64,000 bases of DNA from Phycisphaerae bacterium (lineage in GTDB: Bacteria > Planctomycetota > Phycisphaerae > UBA1845 > PWPN01): positions 1 to 64,000 of the forward strand of contig JAGNEZ010000035.1 of NCBI GenBank assembly GCA_018003015.1. The letters run 5' to 3'. This document shows positions 8,821 through 15,402 of this stretch, one piece after another. The stretch's first letter is position 1; every line of letters begins with the position of its first letter. The translations under genes and the position numbers were made by a program. The notes below the pieces were generated by a model. That model worked only from the letters and a program-made list of their open reading frames with translations. It was not told the DNA's origin and searched no databases.

Positions 8821-9066
8821 ATGGCACGTTCAACGAACAACAGGAGCGGCCGCGGCCGGTGGATCAAGGGCCTTGTTCTGGCTCTGGGTTTCTCTGCGCT
8901 GGCGGCCGCAACCGGCTGCGACGAACTCTACAGCGGCTTGTATGGTGGCTACTATCCCAGCTACGGCTACTACGACCCCACCTCCACGATTCAGTCGGTG
9001 ATCAGTTACCGGCAGAACGTGTATGATGCCAGCAACGCCGCGTGGGGCGCGTACTTCCAGGAGTGA
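8821..9066 (+). CDS. Small Tyr/Gly-rich lipoprotein
   Basis: 81 residues. ATG 8821 is preferred to the ATG at 8815 because an AAAGGAG ribosome binding site lies seven bases before it. The N-terminus is a long lipoprotein signal (basic SGRGRWIKG, hydrophobic core, AAATGC lipobox). The mature part is about 45 residues beginning CDELYSGLYGGYYPSYGYY, extremely rich in tyrosine and glycine, then a short helix-like tail with ISYRQNVYDASNAAWGAYF. I know no named family. The composition resembles surface or matrix-associated small proteins. A strong binding site plus a sigma-54-type promoter suggest regulated, high expression. Confidence 0.75.
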   Translation: MARSTNNRSGRGRWIKGLVLALGFSALAAATGCDELYSGLYGGYYPSYGYYDPTSTIQSVISYRQNVYDASNAAWGAYFQE

Positions 9067-9279
9067 TCCGGTCATCGAGGGACGGGGGTTCGTTTCGCGG
9101 GAAGATCGGTGTGATGCTCGGACGTTGGTTTCAGGACCGGCGCCGAGCATCACCGTTGTTGCGGTCCTGGCCGGGCCTTGTCGGTCCTCGTCGGATGGTG
9201 TAATCTGCAGCCGCCGTCCGCGTGTGGTTCGGCGCGGAAGGACTCGTTTGGGGCCAACCAACAGAAAAGGAGCAGGACC

Positions 9280-10347
9280 GTGGCCAAGGTGCAGACGAAG
9301 GCGACCGGCAATCGGGGTAAGTACCGTTTCTCGTTCGGGCCGTGGAATATCAGCGAGGGAGCGGATCCGTTCGGTCCCCAGACGCGTGATCCGGTCGCGT
9401 TCGCCAGTAAACTCAAGGTCTACCGAAAGCTCGGATTCGCCGGCGTGCAATTCCACGACGACGACGCAGTACCTGATCTCAACAAGCTGTCCCGCCAGAG
9501 CGTCGTGGCCAAAGCCACGGCGCTGGGCAAGGTCCTCAAGAACGAGGGGCTGGAGCCCGAGTTCGTCGCCCCGCGTCTCTGGGAGGATCCCCGGACCATC
9601 GACGGCGGATACACCTCCAACAGTCCGGCACTCCGTCAGTACGCCGTGGATCGCTCGCTGCTGGCGATTGACATCGCTGATGCCCTCGGCTGCCGCAATA
9701 TCGTTCTGTGGCTGGCCCGGGAAGGAACCTATATCCGCGAGTCCAAGAACGCCCGCGTTGCCCACGAGTACCTGCTGTCGGCGATTAACAAGATGCTCAA
9801 TCATCATCCCTATATCCGTATCATGATCGAGCCCAAGCCGAACGAGCCGATGGATCATGCCTACGTGCCGACTATCGGCCATGCGATCTCGCTCGCCTAT
9901 CTCTCGATGGATCCGAATCGCGTCGGCGGACTGATTGAGACCGCTCACGCCAAGCTGGCCGGGCTCGATCCGTCCGACGAAATGGCCTTTGCCTTGTTCC
10001 ACAAGAAACTGTGGAGCGTCCACCTCAACGACCAGAATGGTCTGAAGTTCGACGAGGACAAGAACTTCGGGGCCGCCAACCTTCGCGAGGCCTTCAATCA
10101 GGTCCGGATCCTCGAGGAAGGCGGCTACGGCAGTGAGGGCGAGATGGTCGGCCTCGACGTCAAGACCTTCCGGACCCAGAAACAGACCAACAACACTGCC
10201 CACCTGGCCAACAGCAAGCGGTTCTTCGAACTCCTGGTCCAGAAGGTCCGCGCTTTCGACCGCAAGGCCGAGGCTCGGTTCATCAAGGACCGCGATTACG
10301 AGGGGCTCGAGCGCCTCGTGATCGAGCATCTGCTTGGGGTCAAGTAG
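9280..10347 (+). CDS. Xylose-isomerase-like TIM barrel sugar isomerase
   Basis: 355 residues related to the actinobacterial-type xylose isomerases, metal-dependent aldose-ketose isomerases. The GTG at 9280 follows AAAAGGAG by seven bases and precedes FSFGPWNISEGADPFG. Family landmarks: GVQFHDDDAVP (catalytic His and Asp), IEPKPNEP (metal Glu and proton-shuttle Lys), ETAHAKLAG (metal Glu and His) and FDEDKNFG (paired metal aspartates). One difference stands out. Where xylose isomerases have an aspartate in HIDLNGQ, this protein reads SVHLNDQ, so that metal ligand is a histidine. Substrate specificity may therefore differ from xylose/glucose. It stands alone between a small lipoprotein and a convergent dehydrogenase. 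Confidence 0.82.
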   Translation: MAKVQTKATGNRGKYRFSFGPWNISEGADPFGPQTRDPVAFASKLKVYRKLGFAGVQFHDDDAVPDLNKLSRQSVVAKATALGKVLKNEGLEPEFVAPRLWEDPRTIDGGYTSNSPALRQYAVDRSLLAIDIADALGCRNIVLWLAREGTYIRESKNARVAHEYLLSAINKMLNHHPYIRIMIEPKPNEPMDHAYVPTIGHAISLAYLSMDPNRVGGLIETAHAKLAGLDPSDEMAFALFHKKLWSVHLNDQNGLKFDEDKNFGAANLREAFNQVRILEEGGYGSEGEMVGLDVKTFRTQKQTNNTAHLANSKRFFELLVQKVRAFDRKAEARFIKDRDYEGLERLVIEHLLGVK

Positions 10348-10497
10348 GCCGTCTTGCGCCAGCCCTCGGACGCCGAGCCCTCGCAAGGCCCCGGACCGTA
10401 AGAGGAGATCCGCCGGGCCGGCAGGTCGTATCTTCCTCGACGAGCATGAGCACAACCTCGCCTTGCCGAGCTCCGCTGGCTCGGGCGGGAGCAGCGG

Positions 10498-11754
10498 CTA
10501 CGCATGCAGATCAGCGTGGTCTTGCGTGAACGCGACCTTGATGGCCCCGGTCCGAGCCCGGCCCGCCAGCGTGGCGAAGGCCTCCCGATACTGATCGACT
10601 CGGAACCGGTGGGTCAGCAGGCCGGTCAGGTCGAGCTTCTTCTGCGTGATCAGCTCGAACACCACCTCGTAGGTGTGCATCGGGCGCCCCCGATAACGCT
10701 CGATGGCACGGCCGTTGGCTCCGATCAGCGACAGCTCGTCAAGCCAGAGCGGGGCGGTGTCCACCAGCCCGATCTGCGAGGTGCCCACCTCGACCACCGT
10801 CCCGCCGGATCGGGCGTATTTCATCGCGTCCGTCAGGCTCTGGCCGTTTCCCACGCAGTCAAACACCATGTCGAAGCCGCCGAAGAAGGCCTGATGGCCG
10901 AACTTGGAGGGAACCACCTCTCCGCCGATCAGCTCGGCGATTCTGCCGTAGCGTTCCGCCTGAGGCGCGGATCGGCGGAGGCTCACCTGTTCGTTCGCAC
11001 CAAACCGACGCATCATCTCCGCCTGGCGCGGGCTTCGACCGAGGGCGACAACTCGACATCGCGAGCCCAGGGCCCGGATCGCACCGGTCACACCCATCCC
11101 TACGAGACCGGAGCCGAGGACGAGAACGGTCTGCTCGTCGCTGGGCGGGCGTCGCAGCACGGCGTGCACCGCGCCGGCGATCGGATCGGTCAGGACGGCG
11201 GTCGCATCGTCGATGGCCGCCGGCACGCGGTGAAGCTGCGATACATGTGCCACGAACCGGGGAGCCCAGCTTCCCCCGGTAAAGTTGTTCCAGCCGATCA
11301 TCGAACCGACCGGAAGGGGGCCCGTCCGGAAGTGCTGGCAAAGGGTGAACCGGCCCGCCGCGCACATCCGGCAGCAGGGCTCGATTTCCCGGGCGGCACA
11401 CGAAAGCGCCGACTCCGCCACCACGCGATCGCCGGGTTGCCAGCCGGTTACCTCCGGCCCGATTGCGTCGATGATGCTGACGTTCTCGTGGCCCAGGACT
11501 GCCGGCATGCTCGAAATCGTCTGGAGGATCGAGGCCGGGTGGTGACGCTGCATGACCGCCGCCAAGTCCGTCCCGCAGATTCCACCAAGCAACGGCCGCA
11601 ACCGAACCCACCGAGGCGACGGCAGCGGGGGGATCGGGACTCTCGCCAGCCTCAGGCCAGAGTGTCCGGACCAGAACACCCCCGGCCAGGCCCAGCCGGC
11701 GACCTTGGTCACAGTCCAGGCCACCGGCCGGACGCGGTAAACTAGGGCGGTCAT
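10498..11754 (-). CDS. Zinc-dependent alcohol dehydrogenase family protein
   Basis: About 418 residues of the medium-chain dehydrogenase family (threonine/sorbitol dehydrogenase-like). GGICGTDLAAV carries the catalytic zinc cysteine, LGHE the next ligand region, and the stretch ending CCRMCAAGRFTLC the structural zinc cysteines. VLVLGSGLVGMGV is the nucleotide-binding Rossmann motif. The chosen start (MTALVYRVRP) matches the family N-terminus. The frame extends upstream to 11853, but that part is not protein-like. The loop around the structural zinc is longer than usual. Substrate is unknown. The gene ends tail-to-tail with the xylose-isomerase-like gene. Confidence 0.85.
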   Translation of the reverse strand: MTALVYRVRPVAWTVTKVAGWAWPGVFWSGHSGLRLARVPIPPLPSPRWVRLRPLLGGICGTDLAAVMQRHHPASILQTISSMPAVLGHENVSIIDAIGPEVTGWQPGDRVVAESALSCAAREIEPCCRMCAAGRFTLCQHFRTGPLPVGSMIGWNNFTGGSWAPRFVAHVSQLHRVPAAIDDATAVLTDPIAGAVHAVLRRPPSDEQTVLVLGSGLVGMGVTGAIRALGSRCRVVALGRSPRQAEMMRRFGANEQVSLRRSAPQAERYGRIAELIGGEVVPSKFGHQAFFGGFDMVFDCVGNGQSLTDAMKYARSGGTVVEVGTSQIGLVDTAPLWLDELSLIGANGRAIERYRGRPMHTYEVVFELITQKKLDLTGLLTHRFRVDQYREAFATLAGRARTGAIKVAFTQDHADLHA

Positions 11755-11917
11755 CTCGCCTGGTGAATCTGCCCAGCTCATGGTCGAATCATACCGATCA
11801 GCGATTCCGGCCGCCAACCCGCTAACCTGACCGGCGAGCGGCTCGCGCCCCAAGGTTTTCGCGAAAGCGGAGTGCGGGTCTCGACGGTCCGTCCGGAGTT
11901 GATGGAATACCCAACCT

Positions 11918-13183
11918 CTAGACCTTTAGCCGAACATGGAGCCGCATCAGCCCGCCGGTCAGGGCGACGATCAGGAGAGCGAACACCGCCGATCGGACAA
12001 TGGCTTGGCTCCCGGCATTGAAGTGGGTGTCCAGCCAGGTGATGCCCGCCAGGCTGAGAGCCGACTCGATGATTGACGGTAGGATGTACGCCAGGACCGC
12101 GCTGGCCCCCGCCGGGCGAAGAAAAAAGGACCACCGCGTCCAGCCGACGACATCCATGACCACGTACAGAACACTGAAAACCAGCGTGGCGAATCCAGCG
12201 CTGTACAGTCCCCAGGTGGGCGTGGCCGCGTTCTTGTTGATCCCGAAGGCCGAGCGGAGAAGAAAGCCTCCAGCCATGAAACTCGCCGCCAGCAGGAGCA
12301 TGAGGCCGATCCGCCGGCCGGCTGACGGCGGCGCATCGGGGCTCCTGATCGCCCTGGCCACCAGCACGCCGGCCAGGGCCACGGCCGTATGGCCTCCAAT
12401 GTGACCGCCGACATTGAAGTACTCGTGGACGCGGAGGTCGAGATGCAGCCGGCCAACGCTAACAATTCCAAGGCCGTTGAGCCAGCCCAACATGCCGGTC
12501 TTGTCGCCGATGAAGATCGCCACACACATGGCCAGCATCCCCGCGATTCCCGCCGGTCGGTTCCTGAACGCCAGGTAAATGACGCTCGCGAGAAGGTATG
12601 CCCATCCGATCAGCCCGAGAATGCCCCACCAGGAAGTCCGCATCCGCACAAGTCGGCCCTGCTCCTCTGCCCCGTAGATGGCGGCCATGGCGACGAGAAC
12701 GCTGATTCCGGCCAAGCGGAGGATGAGGCGAACGGCCTCGGGAATTGAGGCCGGATAATCGTTCCAAATCAGAATGAAGCCCATGTACACGGCTAGGCAC
12801 CATTGAGCACGGGTCATCCCGGTCAGCTCGGCGTTGACACGGCTCATATTGACCATGAAAACCCCCATGATCACGAGCCGCGCAGTGCGCCCCAGCACAT
12901 GGCCGCAGACACGTGACCAGTGCTCCCCACGCTCGATCCTGCCGCCGAGGGCAAAGGGAATGGCCATCCCCATGATGAAAAGGAACGCGGGGAAGACCAC
13001 GTCCACGAAGGTCATGCCGTCACCGTTTGCGGGGAAGTGTTTCATCCACGGGGGGATGTCCTTCATGCCCGCCAACTCGTTGACGAAAGCCATGATGAGG
13101 ATCGTCAGTCCGCGGAAGGCGTCGACGGACGCCACGCGGCCCCGAGTAGATTGGCACCGAGTGATCCAGGGTGTGTCATTCAT
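11918..13183 (-). CDS. DUF5009 / HGSNAT-like membrane acyltransferase
   Basis: 421 residues with about ten hydrophobic segments. The N-terminus contains VASVDAFRGLTILIMAFVNE and VDVVFPAFLFIMGMAIPFAL, the hallmarks of the DUF5009 and heparan-alpha-glucosaminide N-acetyltransferase-like family. These proteins are thought to transfer acetyl groups across the membrane onto glycans. A histidine in NVGGHIGGH near the middle could serve in catalysis. It is probably an inner-membrane enzyme acting on periplasmic sugars. No partner gene is adjacent. The dehydrogenase downstream is separated by more than 160 bases. Confidence 0.82.
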   Translation of the reverse strand: MNDTPWITRCQSTRGRVASVDAFRGLTILIMAFVNELAGMKDIPPWMKHFPANGDGMTFVDVVFPAFLFIMGMAIPFALGGRIERGEHWSRVCGHVLGRTARLVIMGVFMVNMSRVNAELTGMTRAQWCLAVYMGFILIWNDYPASIPEAVRLILRLAGISVLVAMAAIYGAEEQGRLVRMRTSWWGILGLIGWAYLLASVIYLAFRNRPAGIAGMLAMCVAIFIGDKTGMLGWLNGLGIVSVGRLHLDLRVHEYFNVGGHIGGHTAVALAGVLVARAIRSPDAPPSAGRRIGLMLLLAASFMAGGFLLRSAFGINKNAATPTWGLYSAGFATLVFSVLYVVMDVVGWTRWSFFLRPAGASAVLAYILPSIIESALSLAGITWLDTHFNAGSQAIVRSAVFALLIVALTGGLMRLHVRLKV

Positions 13184-13354
13184 GGACGGCGAGATTGTAC
13201 CTCAAGGCGGCGACGATTCCGTCAGGATTCCCAGAATCCGCCGGGCTCGATTGACTCACATGGCATAACCCGATCATCCGATCATTGGGGGAGGTCCGCT
13301 GTTCGAGCAGGGCAGTCTCCGCCGGCTGGAGACTGATTGAGAGGAGACGATCCC

Positions 13355-13903
13355 ATGCGCCCGGTCCAGATTACCTATGTCGCGTCCATGCTCACCGCCA
13401 CCGTTGCGGCCGGCTGTGTGTTGGTGAACCCATCCAATGTCCACCTCGGAGCGGTCATGGCCTCGCCCTCCCCATCCGAACCTGGCTCAACTTCGCCCTC
13501 CGTTCGCGAGACGGCTTACGCTTCTGCCCTGAAACGGGTCATGCACCAAGAGGAGAAAGTGGTGAAGCAACTCCAGAAACGCGACTGGGAAGACCTGTTG
13601 GAGGAATGCAGTGCCTGGATGGAATACACCCGCAAGCTCGTCGGTTACGCCGACACGTCTCAAGACCCGGTCCGGTTTCGCCAGTACGGCCAGGAACTCC
13701 TGGTGGCTATCGAGGAGATCAGGACGGCGGCTCAGGCTCACGATGCGAACGCATCCCAGGCTGCCATCCGGCGGTGCGATCCCATTCTCGACAGGTATTC
13801 TCACGACTTCCCTTTGTCGGTCGTTCCAGTTCAGCCAGGGACCGTTCCGTCGGATTCGCGGGCCTGGACTCCGCCCGAGAGTGCTGGATTGCGAGTCCCT
13901 TGA
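13355..13903 (+). CDS. Hypothetical helical lipoprotein
   Basis: 182 residues. The ATG at 13355 follows GAGAGGAG by a normal distance; an ATG six codons earlier at 13337 has no such site. The signal is MRPVQITYVASML with lipobox VAAGC. The mature part has a Ser/Pro-rich linker, then residues about 60-155 that are predicted all-helical and charged (LKRVMHQEEKVVKQL, LLEECSAWMEYTRKL, LVAIEEIRTAAQAH). This outline resembles a cytochrome c-prime/c556-like four-helix bundle, but no CxxCH heme site is present. I do not recognise the family. The C-terminus is Pro-rich and probably disordered. Confidence 0.7.
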   Translation: MRPVQITYVASMLTATVAAGCVLVNPSNVHLGAVMASPSPSEPGSTSPSVRETAYASALKRVMHQEEKVVKQLQKRDWEDLLEECSAWMEYTRKLVGYADTSQDPVRFRQYGQELLVAIEEIRTAAQAHDANASQAAIRRCDPILDRYSHDFPLSVVPVQPGTVPSDSRAWTPPESAGLRVP

Positions 13904-14303
13904 CCGCTGAACGGCGGAAAACCGTCTCGCCGGTTAGCTCTCACGGTTCACCCTCAGAAGATACTCGGGCGTGGGGACCGGCATGATGCGGTTTGATGCC
14001 GGTTCCTCGGATGATATGGCCTAGCGGACGCCAAGCAGTCGGAGTCTGCTCACCGTCAGCGATCTCCTCTTCAGGAAAGCGTTTTTCAGTTTAATTCCAG
14101 CCCTTTGCGATGTTTCAGATACGGGCGGGCATTGCCAAATCGGCTCAACGTGCTGAGCATGAACATCCGATAAAGGCGTTGACGGCGCCGTACGCGACGA
14201 GACAATGGGCCCTTGGCGCGGCCCTGGTCTGCAAAACCACTGTCCTGAAGGATGGAAGTCGCTGCGGCAGAACCGGTTATCACCGTTTTTTTGCCTTTTC
14301 CGC
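13904..14303. other. Gene-poor stretch before the twin small-ORF locus
   Basis: About 400 bases with no gene I can support. It is less GC-rich than its surroundings, with several A/T runs (near 14080-14095 and 14286-14300). Short frames on the minus strand (ending near 14021 and 14086) lack ribosome binding sites and family resemblance. It could hold an unseen RNA gene or the remains of a lost gene. Confidence 0.4.
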
Positions 14304-14332
14304 TTGACAGGCGACAGGCGGTGTGCTATCAG
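14304..14332 (+). promoter_or_regulatory. Candidate sigma-70 promoter for small-ORF unit 1
   Basis: A perfect TTGACA, a 17-base spacer and TATCAG. Transcription from here would leave a 5' leader of about 245 bases before the first small gene. A second candidate, TGGGCA-17-TATAAC, lies at 14420-14448 and would leave about 130 bases. The block CGCTTGACA followed by GGCGGTGTG recurs at 14827-14846 before unit 2, though the spacing differs by four bases. None of these has experimental support. Confidence 0.4.
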
Positions 14333-14554
14333 GATAACAGCCGTTCGGCCCAACACCCCGTTTCGGCGTCAGCAAGGCGCGTTGTAGGCTGGCATCGAAG
14401 GCCATGCGGTCTGGCGGGGTGGGCAATGGATAAGCGGCCGACTATAACAGCGATATTCTGCGGGTGTGCTAGTGTCACTCGCAGGTGCGGGGCACGACAA
14501 GAGTGTTCGCGTGTTCACTCGAGTTGTGGAGGCCCACGGTTGGGCGCCCGTAGG

Positions 14555-14569
14555 GTGTAGAGTCTACAC
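14555..14569. promoter_or_regulatory. 15-base palindrome before small-ORF 1
   Basis: A perfect inverted repeat, GTGTAGA-G-TCTACAC, ends one base before the ribosome binding site of the first small gene. This position suits a repressor operator or a small RNA stem that would hide the binding site. Unit 2 has no equivalent, so the two copies may be controlled differently. Confidence 0.4.
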
Positions 14570-14584
14570 GAAAGGAGAAAGGTA

Positions 14585-14668
14585 ATGACTGCATTCTGGC
14601 TTCTGTTCTGGGTTGTCGTTCAGCCGCTGTTCAACACGATCGTGAATATCTGGCAGCTGTGGGGCTGA
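14585..14668 (+). CDS. Small-ORF 1: 27-residue Trp-rich hydrophobic peptide
   Basis: ATG 14585 follows AAAGGAG by seven bases; the stop is TGA at 14666-14668. The peptide begins MTAFWLLFWVVVQPLF, continues NTIVNIWQ and ends LWG. It has no charged residue and four tryptophans (positions 5, 9, 23, 26). It is long enough for a single membrane helix, with polar Gln, Asn and Thr in the middle. Comparison with copy 2 shows five synonymous codon changes and five conservative replacements among hydrophobic residues, strong evidence that the peptide is translated and selected. I know no matching family. Small hydrophobic peptides with structured mRNAs include type I toxins and regulatory membrane peptides, but the function here is unknown. 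Confidence 0.82.
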   Translation: MTAFWLLFWVVVQPLFNTIVNIWQLWG

Positions 14669-14681
14669 TGTGTGTTGGGCC

Positions 14682-14706
14682 TCCCGTTGCTCATCGAGTG
14701 ACGGGA
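14682..14706 (+). ncRNA. Conserved 11-bp hairpin after small-ORF 1
   Basis: The arms TCCCGTTGCTC and GAGTGACGGGA pair fully (G-U pairs included) around an ATC loop, starting 13 bases after the stop codon. The equivalent hairpin in unit 2 keeps all 11 pairs although several bases differ, including a T-A pair replaced by C-G. It has no T-run, so it is a structural element of the transcript rather than a terminator. Confidence 0.65.
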
Positions 14707-14727
14707 AGTGCCGAACGCAGCAACTGT

Positions 14728-14764
14728 GCCGCTTCTTCCTGGACAACGGCTGGGGAGAAGCGGC
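14728..14764 (+). terminator. 14-bp hairpin, terminator-like, of small-ORF unit 1
   Basis: The arms GCCGCTTCTTCCTG and TGGGGAGAAGCGGC form 14 pairs (some G-U) around a nine-base loop, followed by TCTTAT. The T-tract is short, so termination may be partial and the transcript could read on towards unit 2. It corresponds to the terminator of unit 2, and the outer pairs have changed in a compensatory way. Confidence 0.6.
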
Positions 14765-14965
14765 TCTTATACATCCGTCGGTTGTTCTGATCGGAGCGAC
14801 CTGAGAGCGATCCTGCAGTTGCTGACGCTTGACAAGGGGCGGTGTGTGTGTTACTTCTCTCGAGTCGATGCGATCGCCACGAATGGCAAGCAAGTTGGCG
14901 AGCCATACGGAACCCATGGGAGGGTTTCCGGAGTATTAGGTCTCTGATTGAAAAGGAGAAAGACA

Positions 14966-15049
14966 ATGACTGCTTTCTGGCTCTTTGTTTGGTTCCTAGT
15001 CCAGCCGCTGTTCAACACGATCGTGAACGTTTGGCAGCTTTGGGGCTGA
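14966..15049 (+). CDS. Small-ORF 2: 27-residue paralogue of small-ORF 1
   Basis: ATG 14966 follows AAAAGGAG with the same seven-base spacer as copy 1; the stop is TGA at 15047-15049. The peptide begins MTAFWLFVWFLVQPLF, continues NTIVNVWQ and ends LWG. Differences from copy 1 fall only at positions 7, 8, 10, 11 and 22, all swaps among Leu, Phe, Val and Ile. All four tryptophans, the central QPLFNTIVN and the WQLWG end are invariant, and there is again no charged residue. It is most likely a membrane-inserted helix. The function is unknown. Confidence 0.82.
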   Translation: MTAFWLFVWFLVQPLFNTIVNVWQLWG

Positions 15050-15064
15050 TGTGATTGTGTTGCG

Positions 15065-15090
15065 CCTCGTCGCTCTTCAGGGTGACGGGG
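15065..15090 (+). ncRNA. Conserved 11-bp hairpin after small-ORF 2
   Basis: The arms CCTCGTCGCTC and GGGTGACGGGG pair at all 11 positions around a TTCA loop, beginning 15 bases after the stop. It lines up base pair for base pair with the hairpin at 14682-14706. The outermost pair is C-G here and T-A there. Other differences exchange Watson-Crick for wobble pairs, preserving the stem. Confidence 0.65.
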
Positions 15091-15109
15091 ATCGCGAGCA
15101 CGAACGATT

Positions 15110-15157
15110 GATCGCTTCTTAGCAGGCTCGGGCCCGCGAAGAAGCGATCTGTTTTTT
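15110..15157 (+). terminator. Rho-independent terminator of small-ORF unit 2
   Basis: A perfect 11-base-pair stem (GATCGCTTCTT with AAGAAGCGATC) is followed after one base by a TTTTTT run. This is a textbook intrinsic terminator and marks the 3' end of the unit-2 transcript. The loop of 18 bases may itself fold, as it is GC-rich. Confidence 0.85.
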
Positions 15158-15402
15158 CGTTGCGTACCATCGATCTCCTCGTGAGCACGCTTGCCTCGAG
15201 GCGAGCATCCTCGTGGACTGCTCAGCGGCTCAGCCCGCCGGCCCGGCCGGCCTTGACTTCTTCATGCCTCTTGGTCGCGGCGGCGGGCGCTGAGCCTGGT
15301 CGGCGATGGACGCCGAAAGCCGCGCAGGTTCGGGGCGATCCGGCCTTGGCGCGACGGGTCGCCGATCGGGCAGTCCGGCCGGTCTCAGGATGGGAACCCG
15401 GT
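15158..15402. other. Spacer between the small-ORF locus and the methyltransferase gene
   Basis: 245 bases of GC-rich DNA. Frames cross it in several registers, but none has a ribosome binding site or a plausible product. No repeat or transfer-associated sequence is visible. Confidence 0.4.

Larger units (their letters stand above)
14555..15157 (+). repeat. Tandem pair of homologous small-ORF transcription units
   Basis: Two diverged direct copies lie 381 bases apart. Each contains, in order, an A-rich AAAGGAG binding site, a seven-base spacer, a 27-codon gene, TGATGTG at the stop, an 11-base-pair hairpin, about 20 bases of linker and a second strong hairpin. Similarity starts at the binding site and continues past the stop codons. 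The DNA between the units and upstream of them is mostly unrelated. The coding parts share one identical block of more than 20 bases in the middle; elsewhere the differences are scattered, as expected of an old duplication under selection. Confidence 0.85.

Noticed and set aside
8830-10455. Long minus-strand frame (about 540 codons)
   Set aside because: It covers the xylose-isomerase-like and small lipoprotein genes antisense and shows no domain of its own.
14021-14356. Minus-strand frames before the small-gene locus
   Set aside because: Several overlapping frames without binding sites; their products look random and none is duplicated with the locus.
14585-15157. The two small genes as Trp-attenuation leader peptides
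   Set aside because: They have four Trp codons and a terminator, like trpL, but the Trp codons are not tandem, non-Trp residues are strictly conserved, and no trp or amino-acid biosynthesis gene follows in the same direction.
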